Program-made: the position numbers and the translations under genes
From: Coffea arabica
Taxonomy: Eukaryota; Streptophyta; Magnoliopsida; Gentianales; Rubiaceae
Length of the DNA: 64,000 nt
NCBI RefSeq assembly: GCF_036785885.1
Contig: NC_092326.1
Coordinates: 42,866,287-42,930,286, forward strand
Direction: 5' to 3'
The notes under the pieces: generated by a model
Told to the model about the DNA's origin: nothing
Seen by the model: only the letters and a program-made list of their open reading frames with translations
The model's database searches: none
Shown here: one piece after another, positions 1-13,394 of the stretch
Position numbering within the stretch: position 1 is the stretch's first letter
Layout of the letters: the number at the start of each line of letters is the position of its first letter

Positions 1-165
1 TCTATAAATAAGGAACAAAGGAAATCTAACAAGGTACACACACAACGCCACACAATACAATTACTTTCTCTATTCCCTCTTACTTCTCAACTGACTTCAG
101 TGTCAGAGTTACAACGGGAAGCTGGTCCCTCTATTCGACTCATTGCAGGTAAGTTCGGGAACACA
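1..165 (+). mobile_element. Possible LTR R/U5 remnant at window edge
   Basis: The window opens with a TATAAATA-like box. About 100 bases later comes a run resembling the R/U5 part of plant LTR elements (an ACTGACTTCAGTGTCAGAG-type motif, then a CGGGAAGC run and a GCAGGTAAG end). No matching second LTR or element body is visible and the 5' part lies outside the window. An alternative is the 5' end of a host transcript with a splice donor at about 168. Assigned from motif resemblance only. Confidence 0.3.
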
Positions 166-2561
166 CATAGAAGCTTTGTTCGGATTGTGATTTCGGCATA
201 CTCTTCGCTAACAATCATCCCCGAGAAGAAAAGCATTCATTGACAACTGCAGATCAAGAGGATTTCATTGGCTGATATACACGTGTCTACGGTCATGTTT
301 TCAAATTAATGGGGGAACCGAACCATGAATGAATACGTGCTGTACTACGTACCAATTTTTATTTTTATTTTTTTTGTAACGTCGTCCTTCAAACTTAATT
401 AAGACGCCAAAACAGCATTCTTTGGGCGTGATTGATCGTTAAATACTGAGAGTTGATGTAGTTGGCATATATACGGTAAGAACTGTTTTAGAATTTGCTA
501 GGCCTGGACACGATAGATTAGATTTGCCCCGCTATATACATATATATGTTGTTTTGTGACGACGCGTGTGAATTGAGAACAGTGACTGTAAAGGCTCTGT
601 GAACTAGAGCTTTGAAGCGTGTGCTTGCTTCATGCACGCTAACACGTACGTTAAGCTGGGCGTGTTGAGCGGCTAGCTACTGTGGGCATGCGCTGTGGCC
701 TCCTCCACCCTCGTCCTGTTCAATTCAATGAGTTTTAATGACCGGCGGCGACAAAAATATATGAATGGAAACACTAACAATAGTCAGTTCCTTCATATCT
801 AACTAATAATAATAACTACTAGTCAAGGACACATAATTAATTGAGAAATATTTGATATTAATATATTTAATTCAAAAAATAAATTTATCAATTATTACTT
901 TGAATAAATGTATAAGCATCATCATTAGGGCCAGGCCGCCTCGATCTCAACCTACTCTGTGCAAGATTGAGATTGAACCTTATTCAAACTAAAACTCGGT
1001 CGACTTAAGCTTCAATATTATGTCCGATCTCAATATGAGTTGAGCTCGATGGTATCATATTGTTTCTTCTCTTCTGTTAATTATTAAGCTTATAGATGTT
1101 CTTTGTGTGAAATGAAGTTGTGGAATTCAAAAAAAAGTTGTGGAATTCAAATGTGTGCTGAACTTTGGTTTATATTCCAGCTCGGTCGGCATTTATACAT
1201 GGTTACTGGAATAAACTTGCGACAAAACAAGAAAATCATTAGATATATATGAGAAGGGGGAATAAAATCATTAGATATAAGGGTTTGAGTCTTACAAATG
1301 GACTAGAGAAAAGAAAGAGTTCGAAGGCGGAATAAAAATTCACAGAGTCGCATATATAACTACTGTGACATTTCTCTGCCTCCTAGGGTATATTGTCATG
1401 GAAATGAATGAGTTATAGCCCAAATATAAAATAATTGTAAGCCGTGTGTGAGCTGAAGAATGCATGATGCACCTTTTAATGTGATTTGAGGTCGGGCTCA
1501 TTGCTTACCAAGAGACTGTAGAGTCCAGTTAAGAGGCTTAGGAAGGAAGGAGTAGTTGCCAATGCCAGCCTGATGGATCCCAAAGTTAACAACACTTCGA
1601 TGATCAGCAGCCGATCCATGTCTGGAATTGATGCAGGGAAGGTACCTTGGCACGCAGCACTCATTCGCATAACTTGTTACTCGTCTGTTTCGTTTCCTGC
1701 CTCCTTGGAACTAACAATGGAAATATTTTTGGATGATGATTTGTTTCAATTTAATTTGTCTCCAAATTAAACAATGCAGCACTATTCATACGTTCTAATT
1801 AACTAAGGAAAAATTTTTTTTTTAATAAAAAGTTGATACAAGAAGGAACCAAGCCCATATGCCTTTATGCGCATGTACATACACACTTTCTGGGTAAGAC
1901 ATAGCTAAATGCTAGCTACAGCGACTGAGAAAATTGGAGGAAAAGCATTGTGGTGGAATCAAACATTCGGGTCCCCATCGGACTGCAGTGGGAAATATTC
2001 TGGATTGTGTTGATGCGGTGCCTCGGTGGGTGTACACTACTATTGCAGCCATTTTAGCCGGCATTGTGGCAGTGTATTCTACTGGTGGACAAAGCTTCTT
2101 GGCGTAGATGCTAGAAACTTCACAAAGATGCTTTCTGCCTTTAGTCTTTAGATAGAGATCCCCTTCCCATTATGTAAGAGTACCGTCCAAATGATTCTGA
2201 GAAAATCCGCCTTCCCCACACCCCCCCAAAAAAAAAAAAAAAAAAAAAAAAAAACACAGACAAGTGGTGATAGACTGATCTACAATTAGAAATTATTCAT
2301 AGTTACTAGGGGCATTCTCGTCCATCGAAACAAGCCCAAATGATTGTTGAATCAAATAATCAAAGCAGTATAAAAAGACATGACATGATATTCACCCACC
2401 GCAACCACAACCACAACCAAAGCCGAACAGATCGACTCCCCTGATCATCGAACAAGTACTCATTTCATTGCAGAAGCACGTACAGTCCAGGTCAAGCTCA
2501 AACCAAACCTGTCGCATACCTAAAGTCAAGTGCATTTTCCATACCAAACAAAGAGAGGAAG
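166..2561. other. Intergenic, no supported gene
   Basis: AT-rich spacer with a 30-base poly(A) tract near 2227-2254 and a short direct repeat of AAGTTGTGGAATTCAAA at about 1123-1150. The short open frames here have no recognisable motif or codon pattern. The last ~100 bases before 2562 are the probable promoter and 5' UTR of the next gene. Confidence 0.5.
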
Positions 2562-3317
2562 ATGGATCAAAATGAACTCTCTGACACTGGAATCTCAAGT
2601 CAATCCAACAGATACTACTATCTTTTCATCAAGAAAACATTCAAGTTTTTACTTCCCGTCTCTCTTGTATCTTTCCTCCTCTCCTATGTCACGGGTTTTT
2701 CTTTCTTCTTCGCCTACAATTTCCACTTCTCAGCTTTAGTTTTTCCACTCTTCGCTCGTGCCCTCGAGAGGAAGTACATGTTCCTCGTTTGCAATGGCAT
2801 CCTTGCATTTCTTGGCAAGACGTTCAAATTTTACTCCTCTTCTCTTTCCGTGCCAGACTTTAATGATCATGACGAGTCCACGAGGAGTACTACTGAAGTT
2901 AGAGAAGAAAAGCCGGTGTCTGAATCAACTCTATTTGCAGGACAAGAGGATGAGATCCATGCTTGTCCTGATAAAACTGAAGTTAATGCAGCAGAAGAAA
3001 AACTGAAGCTACAAGAGAACGGAAATGAACATGTGAGTGTATCTTTTACCTCAGAGATTGATCAAGGCACGCAGGCTGGAGGCTTAATGATTGACAATGA
3101 AGATCTAGACCTGATTGAAGAAGAAGAGGAAGAAATACCGCTAGACGAAGAGGACATGGAAGAAGGCGGAGGTCTGCTTTGTGCATCAGCATCTGAAGAA
3201 GAAGTTGGAGTAAATATTAACACTGAGGAATTAAATCGGAAGTTTGAAGAGTTTATAAGGAAGATGAAGGAAGAAATCAGGATCCAAGCTCAACAACCAC
3301 AACTTGTAACTGTGTAG
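2562..3317 (+). CDS. DUF4408/DUF761-like membrane protein
   Basis: Single-exon protein of 251 residues starting MDQNELSD. Residues ~27-105 are strongly hydrophobic and could form two or three membrane segments (FLLPVSLVSFLLSYVTGFSF, then a second stretch around ERKYMFLVCNGILAF). The middle and C-terminal half is very acidic, with runs of Glu around residues 186-205. The end, LNRKFEEFIRKMKEEIRIQA, is the short conserved motif of plant DUF761 (cotton-fibre-expressed) proteins, and N-terminal hydrophobic plus C-terminal DUF761 is the layout of DUF4408/DUF761 family members. Function is not established for the family, and nothing here adds one. The ATG is the first in frame and follows a purine-rich AAGAGAGGAAG leader. 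No intron is needed. It stands alone, with over 5 kb to the next gene. Confidence 0.8.
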   Translation: MDQNELSDTGISSQSNRYYYLFIKKTFKFLLPVSLVSFLLSYVTGFSFFFAYNFHFSALVFPLFARALERKYMFLVCNGILAFLGKTFKFYSSSLSVPDFNDHDESTRSTTEVREEKPVSESTLFAGQEDEIHACPDKTEVNAAEEKLKLQENGNEHVSVSFTSEIDQGTQAGGLMIDNEDLDLIEEEEEEIPLDEEDMEEGGGLLCASASEEEVGVNINTEELNRKFEEFIRKMKEEIRIQAQQPQLVTV

Positions 3318-6300
3318 CTCATTAAGAAAGTGAAAAAAAAAAAAAAAACTTCATGCTGTTCCTTAGTTCAAGTTGTTAGCTTGTCTTTATCTTATTATGA
3401 AGAAGCTCACTTCCTTCAATTCTTGCCAAGTAGTATTTCTTCTGTGTTTTTCGTAACTGAGTCGTTATTTTTTACTTTCTCCTCTTCGCCTACTAGACTG
3501 TTTGCTCGTGTGCTTACGTAGCTTTGGCCCTGCAGGATCATTGCCTAACGCACACAAAATTTTTTTTTTTGGAAGGCCATGGAGACAAAGGAAAGGACTA
3601 GGACAATTAAATCTAAACCTCTGCATTTTGAAATGCTAATTATACGCTTTGACCTCTTCAACTGTAATTTTTTTGAACAATCTTAGCTGGTATAAAAAAT
3701 GCACAATAATGATTTTCGAGTTACATATATAGGCCATTTGAAACAGATAATTGATGTCGACTAGAAGCCTAATTTAGGGTAATTGAAACCGGATGAGTAG
3801 GGGTGGGGGAAAAAGCTAGAATTAAGAGATTACACGTAGACGTGGATAGTACGAAATTATGAAGCACTCGTACTATATATATCCAAATTTCATGCTTTTA
3901 AAATGGTAGAACCAACTTTAAAGGCTCAGCTAAGTTATAGGAGTTTGTTTGCTTGTTTGTTTAGGGTAGCACTGTCCTGTGGTTAATGCATTATTGTTCT
4001 TCTTTAACTTAACTAGATAGCTGCTGCTTTGACTAGAGAGGCAGATATTATCAAAACAAGGGCCTACTAAGTTTTTGAGATGCAATCCACCTCCCAATAT
4101 TGTCTAGTTTTCATTAATAGTCCTAGGATAGGACTGAGTTTTTCTCAATGCAGTTTGACAGCATAGAAAACAATTGGAACAAAGAAGTCCAGACACCTCT
4201 TTTTTTTTCTTTTTTCTTTTTTTGGGGTCTATCATGCTGCTTTATTTCGAAGCAAGCATCGTATCCCACTTCACAGAATCTGTATCCCACTTTACAGAAT
4301 CTATATCCCACCACCTGAAATTGCAATGCATAACATGTGCTTCTCATCAAAAGCTCTTATGAGTGACTTTTGCCGCACAAAACTTTATGCAAGTTCGAAG
4401 TTGGATTGACGAAAGAATGGTATTATTGTTAGGTCGAAGGGTGCAGGGTCCCAAGTATCATCCAGGCCACCGTGCCAAATTGCAGAGGTTTGCGGCCTGA
4501 GATGTCGGCCAGGCAAAGAAACGAGCATTACAATCATAAGCAGCATCTTGTATGTACGGTAGCTGGCATCCCATAATGCGTTCCATCTGATGTACTTTTT
4601 GACAGTTAACGGGAGCTTTGGCTTAATGGTTTAGCCTTTGACGGGAGGTAAAAGGCTCCTGATGGGTTTTGTCTGATCTTTATAATGCCATCCTCCTCTA
4701 CGCTAGACGCTAGTAATTGATCGTTCAAGATTAAAAGAAGCTAATTATCCCCAAACGTATAATGAAAAGGTTGACACACTACAACACCTAATATTTTTGG
4801 TAATCACACTTGTCAAACTCCCGTAGCGTATCTTATCGTCGCCGGTTGACTTAGACGCTTACATATGACCATTCACCAGAGACAATTAAATTAAATTAGA
4901 GCAGCCAACATTTCGGCAAAGCCATACACGTGGTTGGACAATTGCATACCGGCAAACACAAGAACGTCAACCTAAAACTTGTAGTGATAAATTAATCAAT
5001 TTGGTGATTGAGCTAATGACTGTAAAAATCTTTTACAGTTACCGACTCCCGAAGTATATGCTGAACAACTACGGTTCAACTGTGTAAAGGATTTTCTATT
5101 CCAATTCCTGTGCTGTGCTACTTTCTGATTCACTCTTTTTAAGGTATGATTCTATTGTGGTTCAACTGCAACACTCTAGTGCTGATATTTTTGGAACATT
5201 TTAAGGCACAATCGGGATAGAAAACCTTAAAAAAAAAAAAAAAAAAATTTGTACATAGAAACTAACGTCGAGGTATGAATCTCACTCGTTCTATACAACA
5301 TGCATCATGGCACGGTACTTGCGCTGTTAAAGAATGAAACCCAAAACCGATGATATTTAATGGAAATCTCATGACAGTTGTTAGCTCTCCTTGTCCTGTA
5401 AAACTACGCAGTAGTCTCAGACGATGAAGCTCATATCCTGGCTACAGATTTATGCGGTCCACAATGGGGTGGCTTTCCTTTTCGATAATCTTGTTGCCCT
5501 TTTGTTTGCTCCACAGAGAATCCATCAGAGGGTCCCTCGAACCACGAGGGAACGAGTTAAACCCTGTCTAACATGCAACGACTGCAGTTATTGGAGGACA
5601 CATCCAGAAGGGCCTCGGTGTCGGGCGGAAGGTAATGATGAATAATGAGAACTCAAGACCCCAGTTCCTATCCATCATCAGGTGAAGACGAACACAGTGG
5701 AATGCCATAATTGTCAATCGTACAGCAAACGTTCTGCCTTCCCTAAAACTTGAAGTCAATCCACAGAACGGAAATTGTGAATGCGTGATAATGGAAGCGC
5801 ATAACATTATTATTATTCTTATGTCACAGCTCAGCCTTAAAGGGTTCAAAATGAAGCAAGTAGATAGGCACACGATCCCTCGTGTTCACCAACGCAGCAA
5901 GAGAACAAAACAAGAAGCTTTTGGCGCCCCTGATCCTTGCAGAGACCAAGGCAGTTATTGCAAGGCACGTGAAACTGCAACTGTTAGAAGAGAACAATGA
6001 CAATCATAATTTTGCTCATCCTCCAAGCTGCGACACTCCAATTATACATAAGAAAACCAACACAAAGGCAGATGTCGTGCCACACAATTCAATATTCTTA
6101 ATCAGAAGCACCATGAACAAGAACGTATCCTCAGCCATGTTCAACACAGATTGAATTTGACACTAGGAACAAGGCAACTACGCTCAGCCATAATGCCTAA
6201 CGACAAACAACACGAATAGGTGGATTTTTACCAAGATAAACAAGGCATACATGCAAAACATGTGATTTTGGGACAACTAAGGGCCGCAATGGTTTATTTC

Positions 6301-8370
6301 TTACTCTCTTTTGCTTTTCACCTTTTCCAGATATGATAGTCAGATTGACAGCATATGAGCTAGTACAATACCACATTGAGAAACATTAATCACACTATAA
6401 TCTGACACACAATTAGGATTAATGAACATTCTCTTCTTGGCGGACATGCCAACAGCAGTGATCTGAAACTATACATTATGCGGTTCATAACTCAAATAAA
6501 GTTTTTAACTACCACATCTTCTGTTTCTTTCATCAGCAACACGCTAATGCAAGTTACCGCTCCAAGTTGCAAGTTTGTTTGATGAAAAAGAAAACTTGTA
6601 ACATCCGGATGAATGAATTGAAAAATAGGCACAAGAAAGAAAAGGGACTAGGTCGATTTTCTGTTTTGCATGTCATCAAATAGGCCATCACTCTCTACTG
6701 TCAGAGACACAAAAAGATAAACAGGTCAGAATATTTGTGCATTGGGCGGCACTACACCAACTGGCCACCAGGCAGTACCACGAGATAGCTAAGTGGGAAA
6801 ACTTTATTATCATACCAGCTTAAAAAGAACAAGGAAGTAATTCAGAGTTGCTTAGTTTGACAAGGGAGAAAAATCCATAAACTTTGTCATAGCAAAGTAT
6901 TAGCTTCCATTTCCTGGCTCTGCAAGATGACATACTCCGCTTCACAAATTCAACATTAAGGTCATCTGACTATTTAACCATATTATCAAAGACAGAATGA
7001 AGACAATTCCATGGGAAATAACGAAATGAAAACAAGAAAGATGCCACTTACAGTGACTATCAGGATATATTAGAAAGGGTACATGTACAGGCACAGAAAT
7101 TCCTAAAGATGGCATTATTTGAACCATCAGAATTTGCCTAAAAAACTTTCCCAAAATTCATTCACAAACCATTCACCTCTGGCAGGTTATTTTCCCCCTC
7201 ACTATATGTTTGAAAGGATTTTCTTCTCTCCTCCCGATCAAAACACAGAATTAACCCATAACAATGGGTCATATCAGCTATGTGAAAACCATTCAGTGAT
7301 TAAACTGCAGACTCCCATGAAGGATTTCTCTTCTTCATAAAATAAAGATAAGCTAATGAAAAAAGGAAGAAATAACCTACAAGGAAATTTATAGATAAGG
7401 AAAGAGTGAGAAGACTTGGTTGAAATAATCAAATTGTAATGCAGATTAACATCTATCTCACCAGTGAAGTTCAACAAAAAAGCAATCTTGATAGTCAGTT
7501 ATTCACAAATATTGGGTCATTAGATGTTCTGTTACTCGAAATATCATCTGTCTACAACTTCTAGCAACTATGAAAACTTAAAATCATCATGATACCAACA
7601 TATAAGATTCATTTAGTCATAAAACATGACCATGGGTTCAACTAATGCATCCACGCTGTACAGAAGAGAAATGAGCGGCATAATCGGAATGAAATTTTAT
7701 GTCTTAACTGCAGTAAGTCATCTAGCATTAAGAACCATAGCACATACAGAAACTTTTACATCTATGCAAAACTTACTTCTCTAGCATCTTACCTAGTCCA
7801 AGGAACTTTTTTTAGCATTTCTCTTGATAAAAAGAACATATCCAAAAGTCAGTCATCTGAAAGTCATTCTTCATGACAAATTTCTTTCAAAAAAATAAAT
7901 AAATAGCTCAAAAGTGGTTTAGAATTTGACTTTCCAAACCTATGAGTAAATGATCTACTTACAGTGGATTTACATGAGTCTATATGTAAGTAGGCAGGAA
8001 TAAGTAGTTAGACCCTGTGACTGCAATACCTTTTCTATTGTACAACAGATCATAAACACTTCCAACTCAAGGGAGAACAAAATCCGAGAAGATTTTGTTT
8101 GGCTTTTCTTCCATTGATCAGGGACAGCGGATGCTAATGCTAGCGTAGTAATCCCTTAGTCATTAGAGAAGCTGCCATGCCAAACTATCAAGCTGTAATC
8201 TTCATCTCCAAAATTTCACACCCTCCATAACCTTCTGATTGGAAAATCACTTAGATGTCCTTATATCCCAGTTTTGGAAACAAAGAGCTTGTTAAGTAGG
8301 TGCATCTACTTAAGCAGATTCTAGTACAATCCGTTTAATTGGTCAAGAGTGTTGAAGTTACAATAGCCCT
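3318..8370. other. Long intergenic region, no supported gene
   Basis: About 5 kb without a gene I can support. It has poly(A)/(T) tracts (3332-3347, 5230-5246), an oligo-T block at 4200-4222, and a triplicated ATCCCACTTCACAGAATCTGT-type repeat at 4263-4315. The part closest to 8371 probably includes the 3' UTR of the FRS10 gene. Open frames at 5424-5645 and 5568-6154 overlap on both strands without domain motifs. Confidence 0.5.
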
Positions 8371-10602
8371 TCAATTACATGGCATATCTCTTACTTCATT
8401 AATGAGTCTTGTGAGTTCTTTTGTAATTTCCTTACGCACATAATCAGAACGCTCTTTTGCTAGTGATGCTTCAGAAAATAATGTTTCTGTAAGACAATTG
8501 AATTCCTGAAACCATTTATCAATTCCAATTTGATTACCATGCTCACCATAAGAAACTAATGAGTTTCCTAGTCGCCATCGACTCAAACAGTACTTGTCAG
8601 GAAGCTCAAAATAGTTTTTCACCACAAGTACTCGAAGAGCATGCCTACACAAGATTCCTGAAGACTCAAATTCCTTGCACGAACAGTGAATTTGTTCATC
8701 TTCTGGAATCCATATAACAAGGTATTCCCCATCCATCTTTTTAAAATGACGTACAAGATATGATCCATTAGCCATTTCAGAAGCAGCATATTGCATAGAT
8801 AAGATCAATTCTTGCTGTAAAGCATTAAACGCAAATGGGGTAAGTATATTTCGTGCGTGCTGTTCAAGAGGTAAGCATGTGCGAAGTTGCATATACTGCA
8901 AGTCCTCATGTGCTGCCTGAGCTTTGTAATTTGATAAGATTCCTACCTGAAAAAGGATGTTATGGCTGTATTCAGGAATCTAAACCACGCAATTACTAAT
9001 GTAATAATTATACAATAAAACTGTAAGCATACTACCTGCTCAAAGAAGCTACGCAAACAAGTCTGAGCACTGAAAATTCCTTTCAAAAATGTGTCTACAG
9101 ACTTCGAGTATGATATAGATGCCATTTGTGCAAGAAAACAACCTCTTATGTAAGACAATGCCCAAAACAGCCTGAGGGAAAAGATCAAAGAAATGTGCCT
9201 ATCTGAGTTAAGTCCAAACCGAGAAACCATTTGACTCCACTGATACTCGAACTCTTCTGTGCTCTCAACGTGATATAATACTTCAAGCTCAGACTTGAGT
9301 TCTGAATATCTTGGTCCAAGTAAAAGAGAGAACCAACTGAACACTTTTGGTAGGATGTTCCATATAGAAATAATGTGCCTGGTATTTGGTAATTCACTTC
9401 TTATAGCGTCTCTCAGTCCAAGGTCAATATCAGTGATAATTGTCTGTGGATATCTTCCTTTAACAAAACGACAAAAAGCCTACATGAATAACTAAGTCAA
9501 TACATGAAAGAGGGACAAAAAAAAAAAAAAAAAAAATCCAAGACAGTACAATGTCTCGAGTGATTTGATGGTACACCTGTAAAGCCCAAGCAAATGAACG
9601 AGGTGTCTCATCCTGCAATAAAGCACAACCAAAGAAAATAATTTTTCCATGGTTGTTGATCCCTAGCCATGCTCCAAAAAGCATACCATAAGTCATCGAA
9701 CGATATGTCGTGTCAAAATAAACTACATCACCAAACATGTTGTAGGCATGAATTGAGTCTCCATATGACCAAGCAATGTTCTCCACCCTGTCATTTTCAT
9801 CTACAGTGACATCATAGACGAAGTATGCATCAGACTCTTTAGTCACCCTGCAGGCCTCGAGAAGATCCATTGTGTCATTTTCTCTTTTCTCATTCAATAA
9901 AGCATCGGTCTCTTGAACGAGTTTCTTGCGATTTTGAACAAAATTTCTGACATCCCTTTCTAGAAATGGCAGTTGTCCACCTTGAATTCCCTTTTCCAGT
10001 TCAAGCACCTTGACAATGCGATGTATTGGAAAACCAGCTTTTGACAGCAACAGAATGCGCTCCTGATCTGCCTCATGAATTTTACGATAAGCTGGAAGGA
10101 GACGCACTTGATCATCTTCCAGGAGCTCATGATTGTGCACATTGCTGAATTGCACAACAAACCATTGAGAAACACCATTTACCACTTCCTTTGACAAGTA
10201 CATCTTTGCATCACACCCGCACCGGGCAGACTTCCTATCCCTCTGATGCTCCCCAGTGGGTTTCTTTCTCGCAGGTGCAAACCCAGCACGATAACAAACA
10301 AAGTCTCTCTTGTAAACACCAAGTTGTTGGCTCAATCTCGAGCGTTCTTTTCTAATCGAAAATCCATTCTTTCTTGCAAAATTACCATAATAATCGAAAG
10401 CGTCATTGTCGTTCTTGAATACCATTCCCACATAAGGGGCAACCATAGCTTCGGAGGACCCGAAATCAACATTTTTAACTGCACTTTCGGGCGAAATAAT
10501 AGTATCCTCAGCCTCTCCTTCGTATGCAAGAAAACATTTCCAATCCCCACAAGGACATTGCTGCCTCCTCATCCATATGTTTTTAGATGGTATTGACACC
10601 AT
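8371..10602 (-). CDS. FRS10: FAR1-related sequence 10 (FRS10)-type protein
   Basis: Three coding exons, all phase 0: 10602-9577, 9479-9036 and 8946-8371, giving 681 residues. The start MVSIPSKNIWMRRQQCPCGD matches the unusual N-terminus of Arabidopsis FRS10 as I remember it. Next come the FAR1 DNA-binding zinc domain (about 65-160), a MULE transposase core (about 255-440, with FDTTYRS and TIITDID), and a SWIM zinc finger (CSCKEFESSGILCRHALRVL). FAR1-family proteins are transcription factors domesticated from Mutator-like transposases; FHY3/FAR1 act in phytochrome A signalling, but FRS10's own role is poorly known. The third catalytic acid is missing: where transposases have RSESMN this has YSKSVDTF. 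That fits a non-transposing host protein. No terminal repeats flank it, unlike the related gene at 53-56 kb. A 5' UTR intron is likely. Confidence 0.94.
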
Positions 10603-11260
10603 TTTCCACCAAACCCAATTGATGCTTTAGCTTATAAATCTACATAACTCCTTGAAAAGTCCTCTAATTTTTGCATTGTACCTACCCCACTGCATAAGGA
10701 GCAACCAGTAAGGGCTTCTTTTTTTTTCCCCCTTCCTTTTCCTCTTGCCCTTAGACATAGATTCTAGATAAAATTACGCGCATAAAGATTGAATTTTTAA
10801 CTGAAGAAATTGCAACTGATCAAGACTGGTACACTTTTGTCCGAACAATAACTATCAAGACCGTGAAATCAAATTGCATAGACAATCAACAGAAGAATGA
10901 TATGCAGAGAGGGAAAAGGGAGTACTGGAAGTAAATCAGTAAAGTAGTGAATTTAGTTCGAAATTGCGCTCAAACTCACCTGTAAAGAATTAGTAAAACA
11001 TTATGAGTTGGCCCTTTAGTAGAAATCTTCAGTATCTTCCTTCTCTTCTTCCGACAGCTAGTTGCCGTGTGACGATCGCTGTAGTCGTCAGCAACAGCGA
11101 GCAAGAAAGATCCCTTTTTGAGTGCTGGAGAGTTCGCCTGCGTAAAGAATCCCGATATGGACTGAGAGCTGAGTCTGAACATACGTTGGGCAACTGCAAA
11201 ATGGTTGAGACTTGGGAGGATGCCTGAAGCGATGGGTCAAGCACGCCGGGCTCAGACAAG
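10603..11260 (-). other. Probable 5' UTR exon and intron of FRS10 gene
   Basis: On the minus strand a good splice donor (TTTACAG|GTGAGTTTG) ends at 10980, and acceptor-like TATGCAG|TGGGG lies at 10691, about 90 bases before the FRS10 start codon. A non-coding first exon (about 11260-10980) with an intron is the simplest reading. Open frames inside it have no recognisable content. This is inference from splice motifs; no transcript evidence is available. Confidence 0.35.
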
Positions 11261-12592
11261 TTTAGAATTAGTATGTTTTTATTTTTGTTTTATTAATCTT
11301 CTGGGCTATATGATGGAGAATTGGTTCTATTCATGTAGTAGTATTAATTAAAGGGAAAAAAAAAACCCCGAATCTTCTGTAAATTATGAATAATCAACCT
11401 TTCAAAATCTTTCATTCCTTTGAAGAATGCAGCTTATATTTTGTGTTTTGTTTTAATTATATAGCGAAGTGTGTATTACTTCGGATTACAATGAAGAGAA
11501 TCCTAAAAAAAAAAAAAAAAAAAGTTTACAATAGAAATTGCCCCTTCCTTGCGATAAACTTAGAAAGAGTAAAACCTACTACTACTAGTTATAAATTTTA
11601 CCTAAAAGGTCTCGCTTACATTTGTAACTTCATGAGGTCATTGAATAAGCGTACACTTCTGGTTCAACTCTCAAGCAATTGTGTCTCAAATAAATAGGAG
11701 GACATCTCATAATTGGTGAAAAGCCAAAAAAAAAAAAAAAAGAGTTAGCTACTGTTATAACCCTTGAAAAAAAAAGAGAGAAATGCACCTATTTCCGACC
11801 TACTAGTGTTGCACTTGCACCAATTTGAAATGGTCCAATGGTTTCTTGTTAGTAACTAGCAGTATTAGTTCTTACATATTAGTCGGCCCTGTGACCTAGA
11901 GACAGCAGTATTGTTTTTTTTTTTGTCGATACGATAGTTTTCTATGTTACGAGGAGGGGGAGAATCTGAAGAGATTCTAAAATAAGTCGGAGGGGATTGA
12001 ACTACCATCGGACCAGACCGATGCACTACACATTCGTCTGAATTTTTTAAGCAAGATCACATTTAATTGTAACAAATTGGTGGGATTACCACTCACCCTA
12101 CCAAGCCTCAATGCATTTGTGGTTCTAGAGACAGCAGTACTGAGTTGCACCCTTTGTTACATGTCATTGTGCGTAATTGCCTTTAGCCATGCAAGGCTGA
12201 GAAGCAAGCTGCCTCGACTGGCATTTTAATTGGCATTCCAAAATGGGATACGATAACAAGGGAAACCAACCATTGTGGGTCTCATCACTCGATGGATTCT
12301 GTAATTTGGACGCTGCACCACAACAATTAAAATCAGTACGAGGATTCAGAGCTCAGTGCCGATGGTCACGGTCCAACATCGGTATCTTTTCTTAATCTAA
12401 CTCATGACAAGCAGACATGTTCCACATAATGCAACGCCCCAATTACGCATTCTATTAAGGTATGGTATGGTTAAACGTCTCCTTTATCCTTTGCACATCC
12501 TCTTCTTTCTTTATTCTTGTTATGGCGGTGGTGGTGGCGGTGGTTTTTTTACCGCTGTTGTTCTGGCAATGCGGCACCAGGCCTAATCCCCT

Positions 12593-12628
<36 letters not shown>

Positions 12629-13394
12629 GCTTTTACTGCACCCGTGAACATGGGGATGTGAATTTGTACGTGACCTAGTATTATAGAATGCTTCGACATA
12701 TGTATATTGTTGAATTCAGTTTTTCCCATAGTTGTTGATCGATCAAATAATCATGTTGCTTACATGCAAACTTGCGTGTCTGATTTGACATAATGTGCTC
12801 GCTAGAACTGTGACATCCTTGTAAATACTCAATCATACAGCAAAAACAGAAACAAGACCCTGTGGGATTTCCTGACTTATATATATCTGGAATTAATGTG
12901 GTATTCCACCAGCATGCCATGCATGGTTTGACTAGAATGAAGAATCAATATATTTGATCTTCATTCAGCACCACACTGCACTTGATTGCATGGTCAGTCT
13001 TACCGGTGCTGATAAAATATAAATTTTCTTGAAGGTGAATAAAGACGCTAACGTGGATCGAGTTTTAGTTTTCATTTGATCCCCTTAGTTCTATTTCAAG
13101 GACGATCTGTGGAATAAGAGAGGTTTTCTTTTTTGATTGCATATATGGTAATTGGGAATCAATCGGACATCTTTATCTCGATAACTTTGTGTTCTTTTTT
13201 CCATCTCCAATGAAGTTCCACATCTTGCAGTAGTTGTCATATCACTACATGTATAGAGATATCCTCTGCTAAGTAGAGCACAGATTTGAATGAACATTTG
13301 TACGCACCAAGGAGGATGTTACTGGTTCAAACTCACTCAAAAGTTAAAATAGTACAGGATTATTAACCACAGGAACCTCTCTGCTTGAGCTGTG
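11261..13394. other. Intergenic between FRS10 and TPK1 genes
   Basis: No gene supported. It contains poly(A) tracts (11507-11522, 11725-11741), a (CT)n microsatellite at about 12595-12624 and a GGT/GGC-rich patch at 12527-12548. The 3' part should carry the channel gene's promoter and 5' UTR. Confidence 0.5.
12595..12624. repeat. (CT)n microsatellite
   Basis: About 15 uninterrupted CT dinucleotides. Open frames running through it owe their length to the repeat. Confidence 0.9.

Noticed and set aside
1476-1770. Two overlapping frames on opposite strands
   Set aside because: Short, mutually overlapping and without domain signature.
5424-6154. Overlapping frames on both strands around 5.4-6.2 kb
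   Set aside because: No conserved motif, conflicting strands, no convincing splice structure. A non-coding transcript cannot be excluded.
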